From contig JAJEKV010000236.1 in NCBI GenBank assembly GCA_021234155.1, positions 498,001 through 562,000 on the forward strand: 64,000 nt of DNA. The letters run 5' to 3'. This DNA is from Isoetes taiwanensis (taxonomy: Eukaryota; Streptophyta; Lycopodiopsida; Isoetales; Isoetaceae). A program made the translations under genes and the position numbers. The notes under the pieces were generated by a model. It searched no databases and was not told the DNA's origin. It was given only the letters and a program-made list of their open reading frames with translations. Shown piece by piece: positions 1-11,630 of the stretch. How positions within the stretch are numbered: the stretch's first letter is position 1; every line of letters starts with the position of its first letter.

Positions 1-550
1 CCCAAAACTGGAGCTTTTCGGATCAAACCGCAGCAATTTGTGGGCTGAAAAATTCGGGAATTTTTGCAATCCGAATGGATCGAACTCCGAGTTGTAGATA
101 TTCATATTCATCAGACTGGTCCATGATTCCGCCAACTGGGAAATGTAGTTCAAAATCCGGCTGCCGGAGTTGAAGAAGCCATAATCCGAAGCTTGTTTTT
201 TGAAGAAAAAATTCTAAGTATAATGTACTCGTTTTTTTCTTGGATCAAAGGAAACCTTTGTTTTAGGTTACATTCCCTTTTTTTGTTCTCTTGGGTTGTG
301 TATGGTGTTTTTTCATGAATCTGGGCCCTTGATTTCCATGCATGTTGCTTTCTTATAGGATCATGGCCCTCCATTTCCATGCATGGTGTTTTCTACCTAT
401 GTTGTATTCCATCAAGAGAATGGAATATATCATAATTTGCTCTAAACACTTCCTCAAAGTACTTCTCATTGTGTTCCATGAACTTCCCATATCTATGTCA
501 CCCCCAATTTTTTAACATATATATGCCCTGGATGTCTTAAATAGCTGCCA
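1..550. other. No gene seen; AT-rich intergenic DNA
   Basis: Short open frames occur on both strands, but none shows a recognisable domain, codon bias or splice-flanked exon. I see no repeat that recurs elsewhere in the window. Confidence 0.4.
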
Positions 551-639
551 ATTGGGGCATTATTTTATTCCTCGCCTACTCCCAACTTCCAGTCTCATCA
601 ACTCTAAACCAGTCTCATCATTCCATAACCAGTCTCATC

Positions 640-1680
640 ATCCAGAACTGTCTCCTATTACCATCACCTCAGTGTTCACATTATCTATGTCAGTCGCCTC
701 CGTTATAAACCACATATCCTTGGAACTTCCAGTTTCAGATCTCTTTCTGGCCATCATCATTACTCTTAATTTTGCCCCTAAATTTCGAATCTCAACCATG
801 GTCTTTATATGCTTCTGAATTCTGAAGCTTCGCCAAATTAGAAGTGATCTAGACATCTGCCGTTCAACCGCCATTTTAATGCATTCTTGATCTGTGTCAG
901 TGCAGTGACGGCAGGCATTATTTTATTATTAATCTACCTTTCAGTAGACCATCACATTAACATGTCTAGCAAGTGTCATTTTAGTATAATACCAAAGACG
1001 CCAAACTTGATAGGAGCAATAATTTTTTAATTTCAGCCAGTCTGCTATTAATTCTGTCAGAAACTGCAAGTTCTATAGATTGCCTAATGCTAATTTTACC
1101 ATATTATGGTCGTTTCAAAAACCATAACTAAAATGAATATTATACCATTCAATATATCAACCTTCATCATGAAGCCACCAATAAGCAAGTATTAGAAGTT
1201 CAATATGTTTATATTCTACTACTATAACATTTAGTTTGTGAATGCCTTATTTCATTTCATTTTGAGGCTAAATGAGCGACACTTTGATGGACATTTTTAG
1301 AAGATTTTTCTGAAAAGGGCCAAGAGCAGTTAGAATTTTTTAATTGCAAACCTTTATTCAAAGACAGAGAGCGAATATCTTTGTTAGCCGCCATTGTTAT
1401 GAAACACTATATTTCAGAAATTCCAGTTAATGCTCCTGAATTTCAAATCTCAGGCGCAGTCTTAATATGCATCCAATTTTGAATCTTTGTCGATGGCAAA
1501 AAACCTAGATAGCCGTCATTCAATGCAATTGTAATATCTCTTGATCCTCATCATTACCAGTGGCGGCAGATATTTTTTTATTATTAATCTACCTTTTCGC
1601 CGACCATTAACATGTTTAACTGAGTATAATACCATGAGATGGCAAGCTTATGGTGAGCAATAATTTTTGAATCTACATTA
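640..1680. repeat. Ancient diverged duplication (640-1060 vs 1390-1680)
   Basis: Two segments share a series of blocks in the same order: a GGAACTTCCAGTT / GAAATTCCAGTT block, a TTTCRAATCTCA block, a GCCGTTCAA / GCCGTCATTCAA block, and a GACGGCAGGCATTATTT / GGCGGCAGATATTTTTT block followed by TTATTATTAATCTACCTTT and GAGCAATAATTTTT. They are much more diverged than the 5-kb duplication downstream, so this is an older event. The minus strand of 638-874 is open, but the second copy carries stops in the equivalent frame, so coding is not supported. Confidence 0.55.
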
Positions 1681-1827
1681 GAAGGAAGGAAGGAAGGAAG
1701 GAAGTTTATTTTAACGTCCACGGAGGCTAGAGGCCTATGAGACGGTACATGCAGAGAACAGGCAAAAAAGCGAAAAACCCCAACACCAAAAACAAACAAT
1801 GTAACTGTACAGTAGAACCCTACTACC

Positions 1828-1862
1828 GGGATGAAAAAACCCCCACTTGGAAGGAAAAACCC
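1828..1862 (-). promoter_or_regulatory. LINE 3' UTR hairpin module (degenerate copy)
   Basis: On the minus strand this reads GGGTTTTTCC, a short variable stem, then GGGGGTTTTTTCATCCC. The flanks match the other copies of the module, but the inner stem is shortened here. The role (template recognition by the LINE reverse transcriptase) is inferred from its constant place upstream of the 3' tail. Confidence 0.6.
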
Positions 1863-1875
1863 TAACAGTAGGCTC

Positions 1876-2127
1876 TCAAATACCATGCCCCCGAAGAGCA
1901 AGTCTGACGGCCAAAATCTGCAGGATGTAAGCTCCCAGTCGCGCTACCATAGGTGATGCGAGTAACTGATATAGCGGTGTGTCAGAGCATCTAAGATCAG
2001 TGTGCACTGCTCGGACATGGGCATATGCTGGGCACCGCTGGAGGGCATGGTGCTCATCCTCTATCACGTGCATCTCACAACACTGACATATCCTCTCCTC
2101 CCTGGGGATCCCGTGCCCGCCATTCAA
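1876..2127 (-). pseudogene. LINE ORF2 C-terminal fragment with Cys/His knuckle
   Basis: The fragment carries the C-terminal signature seen in the other LINEs here: IPREERICQCC, then about ten residues, then HHALQRCPAYAHVR, a C-x2-C...H-x4-C arrangement. In the complete LINE at 21.4 kb the equivalent is CPSC...HTFLEC. Such knuckles close ORF2 in many LINE clades and are thought to help nucleic acid binding. The reverse transcriptase is missing because the insert is 5'-truncated, so this cannot make a working protein. Confidence 0.75.
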
Positions 2128-5100
2128 CCCCCAGCGACCTGGCAGTAATGTGACTGCTGCGCTTTTTGTAAAACAATTCTATTCTATTCTATTCTATTCT
2201 ATGCTATTCTATTCTATGCTATTCTATTATTTTGTTATTATTTGTGATAGAAACTGCTATTTTTGTAAATTACACGCTGCTAATATTATGTTATGGTCAT
2301 TCAGAAGGGCGAAGTGACGTGGAATATCATGCACTTAAATATATCTTCATCCCCCCTCGCCCCCGCCCCTTTTCATTGAAGTTTCTATGTGCTAGTCCAT
2401 TTGCATCTAGCCAAAACCAAGGATACGGAACTCTAGGAATCTCCTGCCACCTAGAAGTCTATGACTCCAAAAATCAGCCTTTCAATTCCTAGTTCCAAAT
2501 GCATTGGCCTTGCTACAAGTGCTATAAACAGTCAAAATTTTGCTAGAGTGATAAGTTACCGAATCAAAGCTGGCAAGATTACCATGTTTTTTATGTCAAT
2601 CCATGAATCTCATTATCTTCTTCATCCATCCCTTTCTTGCAAGTATATTATCATCTAAAAACTAATGTAGTACCAATATTAAGGGCAAAGTCATCCTCTT
2701 TTTTCACAAGCATAATACTATTAGAAAGGTTACCTCTTTCTAGACCCTCCTTCCAGAACACTCGGATATTCAATATATATAGGAAGGTGATATGCCATCT
2801 GCGTAGATATGGTAGCAAGAAACACCCCTCGTATACAAAATTTTAAAGTCAGATTTGAATCCCTCTATATGCAGTTCACCCCAAGACATACTTAAACACT
2901 CCCAAAAAACTCTTCTCCCATATCTATACATATGAAAATTAGTCAAAAGACTCCCTCTAACTTGAATGCAGACATGAAATTCCTGCATAAAATGTGAATC
3001 TTCCTTGTGATATCTGAGTATCACCTATTAACTGAGAAACATTATAGTATGGAAGAGAAAGAGTCTTTCCTTCTTCTTACATATGATATCAACACCTTCG
3101 TTCATCTCCTAAGGGTCTACATTTATTTCAAAACCAAAGAGCTATAGATGAAAAGGGACAAGATTTATAAGCACCATTCATGACAATCTTCTTCCTCCTC
3201 AAACACATGCTACTAGAAAGATCGCTCTTTTTGAGGAATATCATTTGCCAAACCATAAAGATCTACTCCAAGAGATATTTGGGTAGGATTTGAGGATTTG
3301 TTTCCCATCTTTTCATGCTCAAGTACTGCAGAAGCATAGCTCCTCTTCATATGAAGGCAATTAACTTGAAGCAAAACTAGAAAACCTCATATCAATGTCA
3401 ATACAGAAGACTGAAATATAACCTAATTAAACCATCCAGATTGCAAGGTAAAAAAATATGCAAGAAATGAGTCTAAAGCCAAGCACACAAACATTATGAT
3501 AGGATCTACCAAGTTGATCCTCACTACAACTATGCATTTATCTCCTCCCATCGTCCAACATAAAAAAAGGGGGATGTATGACTATGACCACCACCAGCGA
3601 GCTTCAATTGGTTCACCTCGCCATTGGAGTCTCAAGAAAACTTAGTTTCTAATGTAAATTGCATGTTGAAACTAGTTATATGTGGATGGGACAAAATGTA
3701 GCAAATGGACAATTAATGAAAACCCTTAAAGAAAGGTAAGGAGGAACCATTTGCGATCGTATAGGTACACTTCTTATCAATTCATATATAAATACATGCA
3801 AAATGAACTTGGAAGTCTATCCAAGCTCAACTTTCAATATACATCCACTAAATGTATCTAAGCTATAAATTTCTATTTCTCAATATTTTTTCCTCATTTA
3901 TGGAGAATGCATAACCTTGTAATAACCATTGAGATTGGCCTTTGATATGATTTGGCCATAACTAAGTTGCTAGAAGATGAACCCAACAAGTAGAGGCTTT
4001 GATCCTGAAGCAAGAATGAAGTTGGAATGCAGGAAAGTAAGTTGGTTTCCAAATAGGTATTAAAAAAGTATGATATCAAAATAATCATTAGTTGGAGTAG
4101 ACCTGTTCACAACACGAACGAGGTAGTCTTGCATGTTTAACATATTCCCAAAAATGCTTTATTCATGGTTGTTTACCAGCAATTAGGATTAGATTATAAT
4201 TGAGGATAAGACTAAATAATAGGGCAAAGCTTATTTAGTCAAATCACTTTTTATGTTGTATGATATAAAATAAGCATTTTAGCGAATCTATAATGGAAAA
4301 TTATATATATTTAATTAATCAAGCTCATAATAGTATAACACAAGATCTATTATGACCATAGTGGTCGGGATGGTCAAATATAAAGGAACAACAAACAATC
4401 TACTTTGAAATTGACAACTCGCCTGTCAGAAAAAACAAAATATTTTGATAAATTAAGAATATGCATGCAAAAATGTCATTTTAATTAAGCATTGTGTGCA
4501 TGGATTATAAAACCAATGCTCTTATGCCCTTTGATGATTTAAAAGGTCAAACATGCATTTGGCAATAGAAGGAATATGTTAATGTCTTTTCTTCGCATGT
4601 ATAAGCATCTTCAGAGTGTATGGTATACAATTTCCATTAGAATATATGCAATATATAATAAATGATGCGATCCAGACATTGTATTGTTGTTCGTATGTTG
4701 TTGGAATTGATCAATAGAGCGAATTACAAGCATATTTTCATGATTAAGAATGTGCCTTGAAAAATCTTTGCCTTTGCTTGATTCTCTTTATCATGTTTCT
4801 TCTCCATTGTGTCCCCTCAACCATTCGTCTATTGATTTTTTTTTCTAAAAGATTCTAAGAGGTAAACACTCCTCCTAACAGACATGACTTGTTTCATTTC
4901 GTATGCGTATATACAATGTAAGTTACTTAAAATCCACTGACTAGAAGAGTCATCATTGATAATCACCAATCTCATCATGATGGTTTTGTACTAAATAGAC
5001 TCACCACATATTCAATACTAGTTAGACTCACCACATATTCAATACTTACTTACATTTTGCTATCTATGCTGCTAGTTTCTAGCATGGATTTCCATAAAGC

Positions 5101-5149
5101 ATCAATTAGTAGAAATTTAATAGAATTGAATGGAATGGAATATACTAGA

Positions 5150-5345
5150 TAGGTTAGAAGAGAAATAGAATAGAATGGAATAGAACTTTTAATATCTACG
5201 GAGACCAATTAGCCATTAGACCCATACAATTGGGCTAGTACATCATCACTATGAGGATTAAAAATCTCAGGAGTTTTTCAAAGGAAAACCCTCAACAAAA
5301 CTAAATAGGAAACTAGTACAGAAACAAAATGACTAAGTAACTACC
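5150..5345 (-). mobile_element. LINE/SINE 3' tail, copy A
   Basis: On the minus strand the order is hairpin-like block (5254-5292), then CCAATTGTATGGG, GGTCTCCGTAGATATTAAAA and a short, interrupted ATTCT tail (about 5140-5186). It corresponds to the general GGTCTCCGTGGACGTTAAAA end. Copy A lacks about 10 bp of the hairpin present in copy B. The same insertion lies in both duplication copies, so it predates the duplication. Confidence 0.7.
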
Positions 5346-5599
5346 TAACCGGAGCTTCATTTACTTAACATCAACGTCAGCTAGTACTAAAATTATACAT
5401 CCTCATTGCCAGCAACTTGAATAACAATCATTTCATTTATTCTAAATATGACATACTAGTGAAATAGTTGCATTTGAAGTAGTTCTAAATGTGGCAGAAC
5501 TACTTCAAATGAAATGGAGACATTGCAATGGATCCGTCCTTTGTGTTGAAGGGAAGTTTACTAAAGTAGTGCTTATGGATGCTTTTTCAAAAGTTATTG

Positions 5600-5940
5600 T
5601 ATGCCATGAATCTAGTTTCTTGGAAATTGATATGGATAGTGGGTTATGGAAAAAAACCTGAAAAGGTTGGGATCCATTGGATAACAACTTTTATGAGAAT
5701 CTACCCTTTTGGTGTGTTTGTTATCACTAGGAATGCTAGTTGTAACATTTGGTATGAGATCCCAGGGTTCAATTCCTCGTAGTAACATTGGTGTGCTCCA
5801 CATGCTTAAGGGCAAGCATGTCAAGGAAGGGGAGAATTTGATATGGTCCATGGGGTATGGGATAAAACCTTGGAAAGGTTGGGGCCCATTAGATAACGAG
5901 TTTCATGAAGGATCTGCCCATTTTGTGCGTTAGTTAGTAA
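5600..5940 (+). mobile_element. Candidate tRNA-derived SINE, tandem partial dimer (copy A)
   Basis: A GGTTCAATTCC motif (5766-5776) fits the RNA polymerase III B box (GGTTCRANTCC). A weaker A-box-like stretch (TTGTTATCACTAGG) lies about 45 bp upstream. A block around a GGTATGGGATAAAACC core followed by AAGGTTGGG appears twice (about 5640-5700 and 5857-5930), suggesting a truncated unit followed by a fuller one. No clear poly-A or microsatellite tail is seen. Confidence 0.45.
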
Positions 5941-5974
5941 TATAGAATTAGTTCGTATAGAAATAATATAATTC

Positions 5975-6150
5975 TATCGATCCATGTATTTTCGTGCAAG
6001 ACGAGCATGCATACATTGCATGCATGCATCGCATGCATTTTTTGACAGCTCATTCAGCTAAAAGATCGCTATTTCTTCTAGAGTTCTTCATCAGCTTCTC
6101 ATCGACGCTTTCTTGTCTTTCAGTTATATCCCTTATTTTGTTCTTTGATC
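5975..6150 (+). repeat. GCATGC-rich module, unit 1
   Basis: The unit runs from a GATCC...CGTGCAAGACGAGC start, through nested GCATGCATGC palindromes, to CAGCTCATTCAG, AAGATCGCTATTTCTTC and TTCATCAGCTTCTCATCG. Related units lie at 6925-7085, 11090-11260, 11455-11630 and, inverted, 12680-12850. No coding potential is evident. Confidence 0.75.
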
Positions 6151-6154
6151 TCGT

Positions 6155-6726
6155 CAATGTTGTTAAAAAACCCGTTTTTTATTTTTAAAGTACCTCTATA
6201 AAAATCTTCACGTTTTTTACAGGATTTTTATGATTTAGTATGGCCAAAAACAAAAAATAAAAAAATTGCACATTCTTTGCACTGCTTTATTGGACATATT
6301 TGCTACTGTTAAAATGCACATTTTTGTTACAAGTTATAAGACGTAGCATGTCAACAAGCAAATTAGAAGCTTATGTTGCTATTAGAAACTATTAAGTTCA
6401 AATACAAAGATATCATACTTGTTTTGCCATGCAACTCTTAAGAAAGTTCAGAAAAATATTATTATAGAGGTTAAGAAGTATAAGAATTTTATATACAAGG
6501 ATAAATATGTTCAAGAAAATCATATATTTAGATTAAAAAAGTCACGGTCCAAGGATTTTTAAGGATTTTTGAAGATTTTTAAGGATTTTTAAGGATTTTA
6601 AAGATTTTTAACGTATTTTATATGAAATACGTTTTTAAAGATTTTTTTCAAAAATTTTAAAAATCTTCAAAAAATCTTAAAAAACGTTTTTTAAACGTAC
6701 GGATTTTGACGTACTTAACAACATTG
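6155..6726. mobile_element. hAT-type MITE, 572 bp, with 8-bp target duplication
   Basis: The ends are perfect 12-bp inverted repeats, CAATGTTGTTAA at 6155 and its complement TTAACAACATTG ending at 6726. They are flanked by the 8-bp duplication GATCTCGT (6147-6154 and 6727-6734). Copy B of the segmental duplication has the uninterrupted site (about 11265-11273), a natural empty site. An 8-bp duplication and CA-starting ends are hAT hallmarks. The interior has no transposase; it contains AAGGATTTTT repeats and a hairpin, AACGTATTT/AAATACGTT (6610-6618/6625-6633). Confidence 0.9.
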
Positions 6727-6924
6727 GATCTCGTGCAGAGGAGGGAATTCTTCTTGCATGGGTTGACCTTTCTTGGCAGTTCTTCTTTTCATATCTCTTC
6801 TATCGTAGCCTTTTATCTGGTATGGGACAATCCTTCGACCTTCGCCTCGAATCTAAAAGAAAGTTCTCTGGTTTCGGGATGATGTTATTTCATGCGACTC
6901 GCATCACAAGAATTCCATCGATCC

Positions 6925-7085
6925 GCGTAGCGGATCGAGATTCTCGTGCAAGATGAGCATGCATGCATGCATCACATGCATTTTTGGGCCGCTCATTCAG
7001 TCGGAAGATCGCTATTTCTTGCAATGTTCTTCATCAGCTTCTCATCGGCGCTTTCTCGTCTCTCAGCAGTGTCCCTTGTTTCTCT
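6925..7085 (+). repeat. GCATGC-rich module, unit 2
   Basis: This second unit in copy A begins with the palindrome GATCCGCGTAGCGGATC and continues with the GCATGC run, GGGCCGCTCATTCAGTCGGA and CTTCTCATCGGCGCTTTCTC. It is preceded by TTTCATGCGACTCGCATCAC (about 6887-6906), which also forms the arms of the palindrome at 12853-12925. Confidence 0.75.
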
Positions 7086-10000
7086 CCCTCCTTTTCTTAA
7101 TTTGCTATTTATATAATGTTGTTTATTAAATATTGTCGCGTTAAATCAATGTCAATTTAAATAGCCGTCATTCAATTGCAATTGTAATATCTCTTGATCC
7201 TCGTCATTACCAGTGGCGGCAGATATTTTTTTATTATTAATCTACCTTTTAGCCGACCATTAACATGTTTAACTGAGTATAATACCATGAGATGGCAAGC
7301 TTACGATGAGCAATAATTTTTGAATCTACATTATTTTATTATTATTTGTGATAGAAACTGCCATTTTTGTAAATTGCACGTTGCTAATATTATGTTATGG
7401 TCATTTAGAAGGGCGATGTTACGTGGAATATCATGCACTTAAATATATCTTCATCCCCCTCCCCCCTCGCCCCTGCCCCTTTTCATTGAAGTTCTTATGT
7501 GTTGGTCCATTTGCATCTAGCCAAAACTAAGGATACAGAACTCTAGGAATCTCCTGCCACTTAGAAGTCTATGACTCCAAAAATCAGCCTTTCAATTCCT
7601 AGTTCCAAATGCATTGGCCTTGCTACAAGTGTTATAAACAGTCAAAATTTTGCTAGAGTGATAAGTTATCGAATCAAAGCTGGCAAGATTACTATGTTTT
7701 TTATGTCAATCCATGAATCTCATTATCTTCTTCATCCATCCCTTTCTTGCAAGTATATTATCATCTAAAAAATAATGTAGTACCAATATTAAGGACGATA
7801 AAATCATATTCTATTCTATTCTTTCACAAGCATAATACTATTAGAAAGGTTATCTCTTTCTAGACCTTCCTTTCAGAACACTCGGATATTCAATATATAT
7901 AGGAAGGTGATATGCCATCTGCGTAGGTCAAATTTGAATCCCTCTATATGCAGTTTACCCCAAGACATACTTAAAACACTCTTCTCCCATATCTATACAT
8001 ATGAAAAATAGTCAAAAAAACTCCCTGTAACTTGAATGCAGACATGAAATACCTGCACAAAATGTGAACCTTCCTTGTGATATCTGAGTATCACCTATTA
8101 ACTGAGAAACATTATAATATGGAAGAGAAAGAGTCTTTCCTTCTTCTTACATATGATATCGGCACCTTCGTTCATCTCCTAAGGGTCTACATTTATTTCC
8201 GAACCAAAGAGCTATAGATGAAAAGGGACAAGATTTATAAGCACCATTCATGACAATCTTCTTCCTCCTCAAACACATGCTACTAGAAAGCTTGCTCTTT
8301 TTGAGGAATATCATTTGCCAAACCATAAAGATCTACTCCAAGAGATATTTGGGTAGGATTTGAGGATTTGTTTCCCATCTTTTCATGCATCAAGTACTGC
8401 AGAAGCATAGCTCCTCTTCATATGAAGGCAATTAACTTGAAGCAAAACTAGAAAACCTCATATCAATGTCAATACAGAAGACTGAAATATAACCTAATTA
8501 AACCATCCAGATTGCGAGGTAAAAAAATATGCAAGAAATGAGTCTAAAGCCAAGCACACAAACATTATGATAGGATCTATCAAGCTGATCCTCACTACAA
8601 CTATGCATTTATCTCCTCCCATCCTCCAACATAAAAAAAAGGGGGGATGTGACTATGACCACCACCAGCGAGCTTCAATTGGTTCACTTCCCCATTGGGG
8701 TCTCAAGAAAATCTTAGTTTCTAATGTAAATTGCATGTTGAAACTAGTTATATGTGGATGGGACAAAATGTAGCAAATGGACAATTAATGAAAACCCTTA
8801 AAGAAAGGTAAGGAGGAACCATTTGCAATCATATAGTTACACTTCTTATCAATTCATATATAAATACATGCAAAATGAACTTGGAAGTCTATCCATGCAT
8901 CCACTAAATGTATCTAAGCTATAAATTTCTATTTCTCAATATTTTTTCCTCATTTATGAGGAATGCATAACCTTGTAATAACCATTGAGATTGGCCTTTG
9001 ATATGATTTGGCCATAACTAAGTAGCTAGAAGATGAACCCAACAAGTAGAGGCTTTGATCCTGAAGCAAGAATGAAGTTGGAATGCAGAAAAGTAAGTTG
9101 GTTTTCAAATAGGTATTAGAAAAGTATGATATCAAAATAATCATTAGTTGGAGTAGACCTGTTCACAACACAAAAGAGGTAGTCTTGCATGTTTAACATA
9201 TTCCCAAAAATGCTTTACTCATGCTTGTTTACCAGTAATTAGGATTAGATTATAATTGAGGATAAGATTAAATAATAGGGCAAAGCACTTTTATGTTATA
9301 TGATATAAAATAAGCATTTTAGCGAATCTATAATGGAAAATTATATATATTTTATTAATCAAGCTCCTAATAGTATAACACAAGATCTATTATGACCATA
9401 GTGGTCGGGATGGTCAAATATAAAGGAACAATAAACAATCTACTTTGAAACTGACAACTCGCCTGTCAGAAAAAACAAAATATTTTGATAAATTAAGAAT
9501 ATGCATGCAAAAATGTCATTTTAATTAAGCATTGTGTGCATGGATTATAAAACCAATGCTCTTATGCCCTTTGATGATTTAAAAGGTCAAACATGCATTT
9601 GGCAATAGAAGGAATACGTGAATGTCTTTTCTTCGCATGTACAAGCATCTTTCAGAGTGTATGGTATACAATTTCCAAACTAATATACATTAGAATATAT
9701 GCAATATATAAGAAATGATGCGATCCAGACATTGTATTGTTGTTCATATATTGTTGGAATTGATCAATAGAGCGAATTACAAGCATATTTTCATGTTTCT
9801 TCTCCATTGTGTCCCCTCAAACATTCGTCTATTGTTTTTTTTTCCTAAAAGATTCTAAGAGGTAAACAGTTCTCCTAACAGACATGACTTGTTTCATTTC
9901 CTATGCGTATATGCAATGTAAGTTACTTAAAATCCACTGACTAGAAGAGTCGTCATTGATGGATGTAATAAAGAAAGCACTTATCATAATCACCAATCTC

Positions 10001-10189
10001 ATCATGATGGTTTTGTACTGACTAGACTCACCACATATTCAATACTGGTTAGATTCACCACATATTCAATACTTACTTACATTTTGCTATCTATGCTGCT
10101 AGTTTCTAGCATGGATTTCCATAAAGCATCAATCAGTAGAAATTTAATAGAATAGAATTGAATGGAATGGAATATACTAGATAGGCTAG

Positions 10190-10475
10190 AAGAGAAATAG
10201 AATAGAATAGAATAGAATAGAATAGAATAGAATAGAATAGAATAGAATAGAATAGAATAGAATAGAATAGAATAGAATAGAATAGAATAGAATAGAATAG
10301 AATAGAACTTTTAATATCTACGGAGACCAATTAGCCATGAGACCCATACAATTGGGCTAGTACATCATCACTATTAGGATTAAAAATCTCCCTGCTTCAG
10401 GAGTTTTTCAAAGGAAAACCCTCAACAAAACTAAAAAGGAAACTAGTACAAAAACAAAATGACTAAGTAACTACC
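10190..10475 (-). mobile_element. LINE/SINE 3' tail with expanded ATTCT repeat, copy B
   Basis: This is the same ancestral insertion as 5150-5345. On the minus strand it has the hairpin (10377-10421, with CTCC...GGGAG pairing intact), the GGTCTCCGTAGATATTAAAA block, then about 22 nearly pure ATTCT units (10196-10306). The long open frame across the repeat (Leu-Phe-Tyr-Ser-Ile cycles) is a microsatellite artefact. Confidence 0.8.
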
Positions 10476-10729
10476 TAACTGGAGCTTCATTTACTTAACA
10501 TCAACGTCAGCTAGTACTAAAATTATACATCCTCATTGCCAGCAACTTGAATAACAATCATTTCATTTATTCTAAATATGACACACTAGTGAAATAGTTG
10601 CACTTGAAGTCGTTCTAAATGTGGCAGAACTACTTCAAATGCAATGGAGACATTGCAATGGATCTGTCCGTTGTGTTGAAGGAATGTTTACTAAAGTAGT
10701 GCTTATGGATGCTTTTTCAAAAGTTATTG

Positions 10730-11065
10730 TATGCCATGAATCTAGTTTTTTTGAAATTGATATGGATAGTGGGGTATGGGATAAAACCTGAAAAGGTTGG
10801 GATTTGGGATCCATTGGATAACAACTTTTATAAGAATCTGCCCTTTCGGTGTGTTTGTTATCAATATTTGGTATGAGAGCCCATGGTTCAATTCCTCATA
10901 GTAACATTGGTGTGCGCCACATGCTTAAGGGCAAGCATCTCAAGGAAGGGGAGAATTTGATATGGTCCATGGGGTATAGGATAAAACCTTGGAAAGGTTG
11001 GGGCCCATTAGATAACGATTTTCATGAAGGATCTGCCCTTTTTGTGCGTTGGTTAGTAATAAGGG
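10730..11065 (+). mobile_element. Candidate tRNA-derived SINE (copy B), A-box region deleted
   Basis: This matches 5600-5940. The B box GGTTCAATTCC (10885-10895) is kept, but about 24 bp containing the A-box-like stretch present in copy A are missing, so this copy would not be expected to transcribe. Confidence 0.45.
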
Positions 11066-11089
11066 ATTAGTGCGTATAGAAATAATATA

Positions 11090-11260
11090 ATTCTATCAAT
11101 CCGCGTATTCTCGTGCAAAGACGAGCATGCATACATTGCATGCATGCATCGCATGCATTTTTGGACAGCTCATTCAGTGGAAGATCACTATTTCTTCTAG
11201 TGTTTTTCATCAGCCTCTCATCGACGCTTTCTTGTCTCTCAGCTATATCCCTTGTTTTGT
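11090..11260 (+). repeat. GCATGC-rich module, unit 3
   Basis: This is copy B's counterpart of unit 1: CGTGCAAAGACGAGC, nested GCATGC palindromes, CAGCTCATTCAGTGGAAGATC and CAGCCTCTCATCGACGC. Confidence 0.75.
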
Positions 11261-11454
11261 TCTTTGATCTCATGCAGAGGAGGGAATTCTTCTTGCATGG
11301 ATTGACCTTTCTTGGCAGTTCTTCTTCTTTTCATATCTCTTCTATCTTAGCCTTTTGTCCGGTATGTGACAATCCTTCGACCTTTGCCTCAGATCTAAAA
11401 GAAAGTTCTCTGGTTTCAGGATGATGTTATTTCATGCGACTCGCATCACAAGAA

Positions 11455-11630
11455 TTCCATCGATCCGCGTAGCGGATCGAGATTCTCGTACAAGACGAGC
11501 ATGCATTCATGCATCACATGCATTTTTGGGCCGCTCATTCAGTCGAAAGATCGCTATTTCTTGCAAAGTTCTTCATCAGCTTCTCATCGGCGCTTTCTCG
11601 TCTCTCAGCAGTGTCCCTTGTTTCTCTCCC
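11455..11630 (+). repeat. GCATGC-rich module, unit 4 (in left arm)
   Basis: This is copy B's counterpart of unit 2, starting with GATCCGCGTAGCGGATC. It also forms the outer part of the long inverted repeat's left arm, so copy B runs straight into that structure. Confidence 0.75.

Larger units (their letters stand above)
1681..2228 (-). mobile_element. 5'-truncated LINE insertion with microsatellites at both ends
   Basis: The insertion is absent at the matching point of copy B (about 7332-7335), so its borders are well placed. Read on the minus strand, it starts with an ATTCT repeat, then a LINE ORF2 C-terminus, a 3' UTR with the shared hairpin (1828-1862), the CATAGGCCTCTAGCC block and GTGGACGTTAAAATAAA, and ends in a TTCC tail (GGAA on the plus strand, 1681-1704). 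The ATTCT repeat at its 5' side (2177-2228) is unusual, because such repeats normally mark the 3' tail of a sister family. A target duplication of about 4 bp (ATTA) is possible. Confidence 0.85.
1510..7140 (+). repeat. Tandem segmental duplication, copy A
   Basis: Copy A matches copy B (7161-11680) nearly base for base over several kilobases, from the block beginning AGCCGTCATTCAAT to the block ending TTTATTAAATATTGTCG. Copy A is longer because it carries a LINE fragment (1681-2228) and a MITE (6155-6726) that copy B lacks. The body (2230-5120) has no convincing gene. The minus-strand open frame of about 64 codons near 3894-4088 recurs in copy B, but that reflects the duplication rather than selection. 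Identity was judged by eye. Confidence 0.9.

Noticed and set aside
3894-4088. 64-codon frame conserved between duplication copies (also 8950-9144)
   Set aside because: The whole region is duplicated at the same high identity, so conservation is not evidence of selection on the protein.
10133-10330. Open frame with cycles of Leu-Phe-Tyr-Ser-Ile (also 18534-18761)
   Set aside because: It is a translation of the ATTCT microsatellite at a LINE tail.
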